DNA from: Propionibacterium sp.
GTDB taxonomy: Bacteria; Actinomycetota; Actinomycetes; Propionibacteriales; Propionibacteriaceae
Length of the DNA stretch: 19,764 bases
Direction of reading: 5' to 3'
Assembly: GCA_022837595.1 (NCBI GenBank)
Contig: JALHFX010000059.1
Span: 1 to 19,764, forward strand
Every line of letters starts with the position of its first letter. The first letter of the stretch is position 1. This document shows positions 12,885 to 18,545 of the stretch, in pieces. Position numbers and translations under genes: made by a program. The notes beneath the pieces were generated by a model. It did no database searches. It was not told where the DNA came from and worked only from the letters and a program-made list of their open reading frames with translations.

Positions 12885-13355
12885 ATGAACACCTCTCGGG
12901 CGAATATCCGCCTTGCCAACCAGACGTGGGAGGCCGTGCTGACCGCGCACGCCAGGCTTACCGCACTGTTTGCGAGCGAAGGGGTATTCACCGAAGTAAG
13001 CATGCGTGAATACGACGTGCTCTACACACTCGCAAAACATGATGAACCGATGCGGCTCAGCGAATTGCAATCGGGGGTGCTGTTGAGCCAGCCCGGGCTC
13101 TCACGTCTGGTCGATCGGCTCGTGAGGCGGGGATTGATCGATCGCTGCAGTGACGACACCGATCGTCGCGCCGTCCGGATCTCGCTGTCCGAACGCGGAC
13201 AGCGCGTACAGGAAGAGGTCGGCCACCTTCACGCCAGGAGCGTCGCGCGCGAGCTCGGCGCTGTTCTTGACCCCACCGAGATGATCGAATTACGCAGGCT
13301 TGCCGCGAAGCTCGCCGAATCGCAGCCACCATCCACGAAAAGAAAGAAGACATGA
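12885..13355 (+). CDS. MarR family transcriptional regulator
   Basis: A 156-residue winged-helix DNA-binding protein, probably a dimeric repressor of its own cassette. The N-terminal helix (NIRLANQTWEAVLTAHARLT) is the dimerisation part. The helix-turn-helix is MRLSELQSGVLLSQPGLSRL followed by VDRLVRRGLIDR, and the wing is DDTDRRAVRISLSERG; a C-terminal dimerisation helix follows. The single cysteine sits beside the wing (DRCSDD), and the conserved N-terminal cysteine of OhrR-type peroxide sensors is absent, so a ligand-sensing mode is more likely than OhrR-like oxidation. ATG 12885 is preferred; an upstream in-frame ATG at 12804 would overlap the monooxygenase gene by 50 bases. Its stop overlaps the reductase start (ATGA). 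A TGCATGCA palindrome lies at 12859-12866. Confidence 0.9.
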   Translation: MNTSRANIRLANQTWEAVLTAHARLTALFASEGVFTEVSMREYDVLYTLAKHDEPMRLSELQSGVLLSQPGLSRLVDRLVRRGLIDRCSDDTDRRAVRISLSERGQRVQEEVGHLHARSVARELGAVLDPTEMIELRRLAAKLAESQPPSTKRKKT

Positions 13356-14017
13356 CCCAGGAGACTCAGACGAGCCTCGTCGTGATATCGGCGGGGACCA
13401 GTGACCCCTCGAGCACCACATTGCTTGCCAACCAGGTGGCCACTCGTGCGCTCAACGAAGCGTCCGGGCGGCAGATCAGTATGGTGACCCAGACGATAGA
13501 GTTGCGCAGGCTCGCTAGAGATATCACAGATGCCCTGGTTACGCAGTTCATCTCCGCCGACCTGCAGCAGGCACTCGACCTGGTGCGTGACGCCGATGCG
13601 CTGGTTGTGGCAACGCCGGTCTATAAGGCAGGAGCCAGTGGCCTACTCATTTCGTTCTTCCAGGTGCTGGACAATGACCTGCTCATCGGCACTCCCGTGT
13701 TGCTGGCCGCGACCGCAGGGAGTGCACGCCACGCGCTCGTCGTGGACGAGCAACTGCGAGGTCTATTCGCATATCTGCGCGCGATCACTGTGCCAACAGC
13801 GCTATTCGCTGCTCCCGAGGATTGGGGAGAAGGCATGGCGCAGCGCGTGGATCGTGCAGTCGCAGAACTGCTAGCGCTGGTCGCCGGTGGTTTCCGTGAG
13901 GCTGTGCGCAACAATGTCTGGACAAGCTATCAGCACCACTACGGGAGCGCCGGGGGTGCCGAATTGGCGATCGATCTCGACACGGATCTGATGCGTTTGG
14001 CGACTGGACGCGGGTGA
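13352..14017 (+). CDS. CE1759-family NAD(P)H-dependent FMN reductase
   Basis: Predicted flavodoxin-fold FMN reductase that would supply reduced FMN to the monooxygenase encoded two genes upstream. The product is 221 residues. It starts with a strand and phosphate-binding loop (LVVISAGTSDPSSTTLLANQ, about 9-28), carries the DALVVATPVYKAGASGLLISFF core typical of NADPH-dependent FMN reductases (about 87-108), then the GTPVLLAATAGSARH strand/loop. The acidic C-terminal end resembles the CE1759 subfamily, which is known as the partner of CE1758-type monooxygenases. The start codon overlaps the MarR stop in ATGA, so translation is coupled. No separate promoter is seen. The actual substrate of the pair is not predictable from sequence. 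Confidence 0.87.
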   Translation: MTQETQTSLVVISAGTSDPSSTTLLANQVATRALNEASGRQISMVTQTIELRRLARDITDALVTQFISADLQQALDLVRDADALVVATPVYKAGASGLLISFFQVLDNDLLIGTPVLLAATAGSARHALVVDEQLRGLFAYLRAITVPTALFAAPEDWGEGMAQRVDRAVAELLALVAGGFREAVRNNVWTSYQHHYGSAGGAELAIDLDTDLMRLATGRG

Positions 14018-14064
14018 GCTCGCGGGGCAACCGAAGCCCTCACTTGGCCACCGCGGGCTCATTC

Positions 14065-14165
14065 GTGCTATTCTCGCCAGGTTGCCGTTAGATCGGCCGC
14101 GGATGTCCAAGAGCTCCCACCCGCAACCTGCACCGGGGGCGCCGCGCAACGAGCTGGAGAGGCTG
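14065..14165 (+). promoter_or_regulatory. rpsO promoter and leader
   Basis: An extended -10 TGC-TATTCT (TATTCT at 14069-14074) predicts a start near 14081. CAGGTTGC (14078-14085) pairs perfectly with GCAACCTG (14123-14130), enclosing GC-rich self-complementary sequence. If transcription starts at 14081 only the inner five pairs would be transcribed. S15 is known to repress its own mRNA through leader structures in several phyla, so this is a candidate, unproven. The ribosome-binding site is GGAGAGG, 14156-14162. Confidence 0.45.
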
Positions 14166-14169
14166 AACT

Positions 14170-14433
14170 ATGGACGCTGAGACCAAGAAGAAGATTATCG
14201 AAGACTATGCCACGCATCCTGGTGATACTGGCTCTCCGGACGTACAGATCGCGCTGCTGACCGCGCGCATCGCTCACTTAACGGAGCACCTCAAGGTTCA
14301 CAAAGGTGACCACCACAGCCGCCGTGGGCTGATGCTGCTGGTTGGTCAGCGTCGGCGACTGCTCAACTACGTCGCCAAGGAAGACATTGATCATTACCGC
14401 GCACTTATTGCCCGTCTCGGCCTTCGTCGGTGA
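14170..14433 (+). CDS. rpsO: 30S ribosomal protein S15
   Basis: Primary-binding small-subunit protein that contacts helices 20-22 of 16S rRNA and forms bridge B4. The 87-residue length is typical (usual length 88-89). The conserved four-helix protein is unmistakable: ATHPGDTGSPDVQIALLTAR, then LTEHLKVHKGDHHSRRGL (rRNA-contacting DHHSRRG at about 47-53), LVGQRRRLLNYV and the final LGLRR. The ATG is preceded by GGAGAGG with seven bases between. It is followed by a hairpin and, 345 bases on, by pnp. The rpsO-pnp pairing is conserved across bacteria. Confidence 0.98.
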   Translation: MDAETKKKIIEDYATHPGDTGSPDVQIALLTARIAHLTEHLKVHKGDHHSRRGLMLLVGQRRRLLNYVAKEDIDHYRALIARLGLRR

Positions 14434-14778
14434 CGCAATAGTGGGACAGACGGGGAGGAGCCAGCACTGGCGACTCCCTGCTTTGTCATGTTCGGGCGGA
14501 AGTGCATTCTTTGCTCCGCTCCGGCATCATTGAATCTAGATAAAACTTCATATTTTACCGCCCTGGACTCAGGGCGCCACCGAGACGTGAGAAGACCCAC
14601 GAGGCGTTGGTCCTCGGTAGTGGTCATCGGGCAACCGGATGGGTATCCCGATGACCTCGATCGAAGACCGGCACTCAAGACCGGAATCCTCCAGTCATCT
14701 TCTCCGTCGTTAGCAAACTGACGCGTCTGCCAGATGTCGGTCGCGTCTGCCCGCATATTTTGGAGAGGACAACTATTC
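14434..14778 (+). promoter_or_regulatory. rpsO-pnp spacer: AT-rich promoter candidate, hairpins and direct repeats
   Basis: No convincing gene lies in these 345 bases. After the rpsO hairpin comes an AT-rich island with TTGAAT (14530-14535) and TATTTT (14551-14556), a possible pnp promoter with a short 15-base spacer. Then follow a seven-pair hairpin CGCCCTG-GACT-CAGGGCG (14559-14576) and a perfect ten-pair stem GGTCATCGGG/CCCGATGACC (14622-14631 with 14647-14656). Two direct repeats follow: AAGACCGG at 14664 and 14677, and CGCGTCTGCC at 14722 and 14742. In Streptomyces and E. coli this interval carries hairpins cut by RNase III that control pnp. The same role here is inferred. Confidence 0.5.
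14451..14480 (+). terminator. rpsO downstream hairpin, probable partial terminator
   Basis: CGGGGAG (14451-14457) pairs with CTCCCTG (14474-14480), one G-U. An internal GA/GA step, which can form tandem sheared G-A pairs, leads to a four-pair GCCA/TGGC stem with loop GCAC. CTTTGTC follows, a weak U-tract. It begins 17 bases after the rpsO stop and would set the ratio of rpsO to pnp transcription. Confidence 0.6.
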
Positions 14779-16998
14779 ATGGAGGGTGAAAACCTCAAAT
14801 TTTCTGAGGCAATCATCGACAACGGATCGTTCGGCAAACATGTCGTGCGTTTTGAGGCCGGTGTGCTGGCTCAGCAGGCTGACGGCGCTGCCGCAGTTTA
14901 CTTTGATGGCGACACGATGCTGCTGTCGGCGACCACCGCGCAGAAGGCGCCGCGCGAGTCGATCGACTTCTTTCCGCTGACTGTTGACGTCGAAGAGAAG
15001 ATGTACGCGGCCGGGCGTATCCCCGGTTCATTCTTCCGCCGGGAGGGCCGTCCGAGCGAGAATGCGATCCTGGCCTGTCGGTTGATCGACCGACCGCTGC
15101 GTCCGGCCTTTGTCAAGGGTTTGCGTAACGAAGTGCAGGTCGTCGTGACCGTCTTGGCGTTGAATCCGAAGGTCGAGTATGACGTCGTCGCGATTAACGC
15201 CGCATCTATGTCGACTCAGATCGCCGGACTGCCGTTCCACGGCCCGATCGGTGGTGTTCGCGTCGCACTGATCGGCGACCAGTGGGTCTGCTTCCCGACC
15301 GTTGAACAGGAGCAGGGCGCGACGTTCTCGATGGTGGTCGCCGGCCGCGTGCTGGCCGATGGTGATGTGGCGATCATGATGGTCGAGGCCGGCGGAACCG
15401 AGGCCACCTGGGATCTGGTGCGCAGCGGCAAGACCGCTCCCACCGAGGACGTGGTGGCCAGCGGCCTGGAGGCGGCGAAGCCGTTCATCAAGGTGCTGTG
15501 TGATGCGCAGGTGGAGCTGGCCCAGCATGTCAGCAAAGAGACCTATCCGTACCCGGTCTTCAAGGACTACGAGGATGACGTGATGGCTGCTGTCACCGAG
15601 TTGGCGCAGGCAGATCTTGATCGTATCGAACAGATCGCTGACAAGCTCGAGCGTCAGACGGCGGAGAAGGAACTCAAGATCTCGGTTCAGGCCAAGCTTG
15701 CCGAGGAGGAGGTCTTCGCGCATCGTGAGGGCGAGATTTCTGCGGCTTTCAGGGCATTGCAGAAGAAGATCGTTCGTGGACGCGTACTTCGTGATGGTGT
15801 ACGTATCGACGGTCGCGGTCCCAAGGACATTCGGCCGCTGTCGTCTGAGGTCGGCATCGTCCCGCGGGTCCATGGCAGTTCACTTTTCCAGCGCGGTGAG
15901 ACCCAGATCCTTGGTATCACCACGTTGAACATGCTGGACATGGAGCAGAAACTCGACACGCTGAGCGCAGTAACCACCAAGCGTTATATGCATCAGTACG
16001 AGATGCCGCCGTACTCCACTGGTGAAACCGGACGCGTGGGTTCGCCGAAGCGTCGCGAGATCGGCCACGGTGCGCTCGCCGAGCGTGCCATCGTCCCGGT
16101 GCTGCCGAACCGCGAGGAGTTCCCCTACGCGATCCGTCAGGTCTCGGAGGCGCTCGGCTCCAACGGCTCAACGTCAATGGGTTCGGTCTGCGCATCGACT
16201 TTGGGCCTGCTGAACGCCGGTGTGCCGCTGCGCGCGTCGGTCGCAGGCATCGCAATGGGACTGATGAGCGAGACCGACGATCAAGGCCAGACTCACTACC
16301 TGGCGCTGACCGATATCCTGGGCGCCGAAGATGCTCTTGGCGATATGGACTTCAAAGTCGCCGGTACTTCGGAGTTCATCACCGCGCTGCAGCTCGACAC
16401 CAAACTCGACGGCATTCCCTCCGACGTGCTCGCCCAGGCGTTGACGCAGGCGAGGGATGCTCGCACCACCATTCTCGGTGTGATGAACGAGGCAATCGAT
16501 GCTCCGGATGAGATGAGCGAGCACGCCCCGCGCATCATCACCGTACATATTCCAGTCGACAAGATCGGTGAGGTCATCGGTCCCAAGGGCAAGGTCATCA
16601 ACCAGATCCAGGACGACACCGGCGCGAACATCTCCATCGAGGAAGACGGCACCATCTTCATTGGCGCTGCCGATGGCGAGGCCGCTGAGATGGCTCGTCA
16701 GATGATCAATGCGATCGCAAACCCGACGATGCCGGAGAAGGGCGAGCGCTACCTGGGTACCGTGGTCAAACTGACCACCTTCGGTGCCTTCGTCTCCTTG
16801 CTGCCCGGCAAGGATGGTCTGCTGCACATCTCGAAGATGCGTCAGATGAACAACGGCCAGCGAGTCGAGAGCGTCGAGGACGTGGTGAGCGTCGGCCAGA
16901 AGCTCCAGGTCGAGATCAGTGATATCGATGACCGTGGCAAGCTTTCGCTCGTCCCGGTGATCGAAGAAGCCGAGGAGACGAAGGCCGAGAAGAACTGA
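14779..16998 (+). CDS. pnp: Polyribonucleotide nucleotidyltransferase (PNPase)
   Basis: Trimeric 3'-5' phosphorolytic exoribonuclease that degrades mRNA and, in reverse, adds tails from nucleoside diphosphates. The product is 739 residues. First RNase PH domain (about 10-145, with FFRREGRPSENAILACRLIDR), a helical linker (about 250-330), second RNase PH domain with the catalytic set D518, D524 and K526 in EDALGDMDFK, then a KH domain (GEVIGPKGKVINQIQ) and an S1 domain (RYLGTVVKLTTFGAFVSLLP). All active-site residues are present. ATG 14779 is chosen because GGAGAGGA (14762-14769) lies nine bases before; the upstream ATG at 14734 has no site and adds 15 atypical residues. It ends with a strong terminator at 17135-17178. 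Confidence 0.98.
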   Translation: MEGENLKFSEAIIDNGSFGKHVVRFEAGVLAQQADGAAAVYFDGDTMLLSATTAQKAPRESIDFFPLTVDVEEKMYAAGRIPGSFFRREGRPSENAILACRLIDRPLRPAFVKGLRNEVQVVVTVLALNPKVEYDVVAINAASMSTQIAGLPFHGPIGGVRVALIGDQWVCFPTVEQEQGATFSMVVAGRVLADGDVAIMMVEAGGTEATWDLVRSGKTAPTEDVVASGLEAAKPFIKVLCDAQVELAQHVSKETYPYPVFKDYEDDVMAAVTELAQADLDRIEQIADKLERQTAEKELKISVQAKLAEEEVFAHREGEISAAFRALQKKIVRGRVLRDGVRIDGRGPKDIRPLSSEVGIVPRVHGSSLFQRGETQILGITTLNMLDMEQKLDTLSAVTTKRYMHQYEMPPYSTGETGRVGSPKRREIGHGALAERAIVPVLPNREEFPYAIRQVSEALGSNGSTSMGSVCASTLGLLNAGVPLRASVAGIAMGLMSETDDQGQTHYLALTDILGAEDALGDMDFKVAGTSEFITALQLDTKLDGIPSDVLAQALTQARDARTTILGVMNEAIDAPDEMSEHAPRIITVHIPVDKIGEVIGPKGKVINQIQDDTGANISIEEDGTIFIGAADGEAAEMARQMINAIANPTMPEKGERYLGTVVKLTTFGAFVSLLPGKDGLLHISKMRQMNNGQRVESVEDVVSVGQKLQVEISDIDDRGKLSLVPVIEEAEETKAEKN

Positions 16999-17039
16999 CC
17001 ATTCCCACTTCTAGCTGAGTCACAGGCTGTTCTGAACCT

Positions 17040-17071
17040 CGCAGCGGGTCCCGGTGTGCTGGGGCGCTGCG
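17040..17071 (+). other. Minor inverted repeat in the pnp 3' region
   Basis: CGCAGCG (17040-17046) pairs with CGCTGCG (17065-17071) across an 18-base loop. It lies 42 bases after the pnp stop, before the main terminator. It may protect the pnp mRNA 3' end or be incidental. The rest of 16999-17134 shows no gene. Confidence 0.3.
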
Positions 17072-17134
17072 TTCATCAAGAGCCATCGTGAGAGAGCTGC
17101 GCACAGGACAGTGCGTCGCTCTGACTAGAGCCCA

Positions 17135-17178
17135 AGAAAGATCCCCCGCAGAACGAGGTTTCTGCGGGGGATCTTTCT
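17135..17178. terminator. Perfect 19-bp bidirectional terminator between pnp and lpdA
   Basis: The arm at 17135-17153 (starting AGAAAGATCCCCC) is the exact reverse complement of the arm at 17160-17178, with a six-base loop. Each arm begins AGAAAG and ends CTTTCT, giving a GC core flanked by an A-run upstream and a U-rich run downstream in both directions. It suits termination of rightward pnp and of leftward lpdA, whose true C-terminal stop lies 40 bases away. Confidence 0.92.
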
Positions 17179-17217
17179 GTCCGAGGGAGAAGGATTGATA
17201 TGACCGAAGACCAGCCC

Positions 17218-17358
17218 CTAACGGTTCGGGATGTGAATGGCCCGCTTGCGAGCTGCCAGAGCTGCCTCGCGCAGTGCTTCGCTAACGGTGGGATGAGCGA
17301 AGATTGTGCACATCACGTCCTCCAGCGTTGACTCCGTCCCCAGAGCCAATCCGGCAAT
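17218..17358 (-). pseudogene. lpdA: Out-of-frame C-terminal remnant of lpdA
   Basis: Read in the frame that ends at TAG 17220-17218, the minus strand encodes 46 residues. They begin IAGLALGTESTLEDV, contain FAHPTVSEALREAA with the HPxxxE catalytic pair of dihydrolipoamide dehydrogenases, and end AIHIPNR. This is plainly the dimerisation-domain end of the E3 gene. It has no start of its own and a TAG lies a few codons upstream in its frame, so it is not separately translated. The intervening family segment (roughly 20-25 residues) is absent, so the lesion is a deletion of 60-75 bases not divisible by three, not a single-base slip. Confidence 0.85.
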
Positions 17359-18535
17359 CGCGATCAGGAATGATCTTGACTAGACCGTCTGCTCCCATGA
17401 TCAGGCTCTTGCCGTTGGCGGAGAGCGGGAAGCGTCCGACCAAATAATTGATCTTCTGAGCTTTCACCTGTTCCTCGGTGAGCCCCACCCCAGCGATCTC
17501 GGGATCGGTGTAAACGCATGCCGGATTGGTCTTGCCGTCGTAGCTTGCTGGATGCCCCAGAGCGTTCTCGGCAGCGACCTCCCCTTGAGCACTGGCCACG
17601 TGAGCGAGCATCGAGCCGCCGGTGCAGTCACCGATCGCGTAGACATTCGGCAGGTTGGTCTGTTGCTGCGCACCTACCGTAATCTGGCCTCGGTCATGGG
17701 CGATACCTGCAGTATCCAGACCGAGCGCCGCAGTGTTGGCGCGCCGTCCGACGGCCACCAGAACCTTGTCGCCCGGAATTACCATGGTCTGGCCCGCACT
17801 GGTGCGCACCGTGACATCTGCGTGGCTGACCTTGTCGGTGATCTCCTCGACAGTGGCGCCGACCTCGATTCTTGTGCCTACCGCCACCAGCTTCTCGCGC
17901 AGCAGCGTGGCAATTTCGCGGTCAATCGGTGGCAGGATCTCCTCTTGCGCCTCGACGATGGTCACTTCCGAGCCGAGCGTCCGGTAGATCGCAGCCATCT
18001 CAATGCCGATCACTCCACCGCCGACGATGACGAGTCGGCTGGGCACCTCGGTCAACGCCAGTGCACCGGTGGAATCAATGCACTGTGGGGAGTGGATACC
18101 GGGAATGGGCGGTATCGCAGGAGTCGATCCAGTTGCAATGATCACTTTGTCGAAGGGGACATCTTTGCCGTCGACCTGAACTGTGGCCTTGGTAGTGAAG
18201 GTCGCAGTGCCATTCAGGACCTTGACCTTGTTCGCCTTCATAAGGCCCTTGACCCCATTGACAAGCTGGTTGACCACGCGCGCCTTGTACTTCTGAGCGG
18301 CGTCGAAGTCCAGTACGGGTGTTGCGTTGACGCCGTAGGCGGCGGCTTCACTGATTTCTCCGTACAGCTGCGAGGTATGCAACAGTGCCTTGGTTGGAAT
18401 ACAGCCCACGTTCAAGCAAGTGCCGCCAAGCTGACCGTTCTCGACGAGCGTGACTTCAGCGTGGAGTTGTGCGGCCCGGATAGCAGCGACGTAGCCTCCT
18501 GGGCCTCCTCCGATGATGAGAATCTTAGGTGTCAT
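17282..18535 (-). CDS. lpdA: Dihydrolipoamide dehydrogenase (E3), frameshifted before its C-terminus
   Basis: FAD-dependent E3 component that reoxidises the lipoyl group of the neighbouring E2 with NAD. The frame as given encodes 417 residues against about 460-470 usual. FAD motif GGGPGG (9-14), redox disulfide C40/C45 in GGTCLNVGCIPTK, the NAD-binding loop VIVGGGVIGIEMA and the second FAD motif YAIGDCTGG are intact. The frame matches the family until KIIPDRD (about 393); the last 24 residues are unrelated. The family C-terminus resumes in another frame at 17358-17218, with about 20-25 residues missing. The catalytic His-Glu pair and much of the dimer interface are therefore not in this frame, so the product should be inactive unless the shift is a sequencing error. 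Start: ATG with GAGGG overlapping the E2 stop. Confidence 0.85.
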   Translation of the reverse strand: MTPKILIIGGGPGGYVAAIRAAQLHAEVTLVENGQLGGTCLNVGCIPTKALLHTSQLYGEISEAAAYGVNATPVLDFDAAQKYKARVVNQLVNGVKGLMKANKVKVLNGTATFTTKATVQVDGKDVPFDKVIIATGSTPAIPPIPGIHSPQCIDSTGALALTEVPSRLVIVGGGVIGIEMAAIYRTLGSEVTIVEAQEEILPPIDREIATLLREKLVAVGTRIEVGATVEEITDKVSHADVTVRTSAGQTMVIPGDKVLVAVGRRANTAALGLDTAGIAHDRGQITVGAQQQTNLPNVYAIGDCTGGSMLAHVASAQGEVAAENALGHPASYDGKTNPACVYTDPEIAGVGLTEEQVKAQKINYLVGRFPLSANGKSLIMGADGLVKIIPDRDCRIGSGDGVNAGGRDVHNLRSSHR

Positions 18536-18545
18536 ATCGAATCCC

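Noticed and set aside
14488..14721. 77-codon plus-strand frame in the rpsO-pnp spacer
   Set aside because: No ribosome-binding site, crosses two strong hairpins, and the product lacks recognisable features; the spacer is better explained as regulatory.
14734..14778. Upstream ATG start for pnp at 14734
   Set aside because: No ribosome-binding site precedes it, it lies within the direct-repeat leader, and a strong site GGAGAGGA serves the ATG at 14779.
15028..15873. Minus-strand frame opposite pnp
   Set aside because: Antisense shadow of the PNPase coding sequence, rich in Arg, Asp and Leu without family features.
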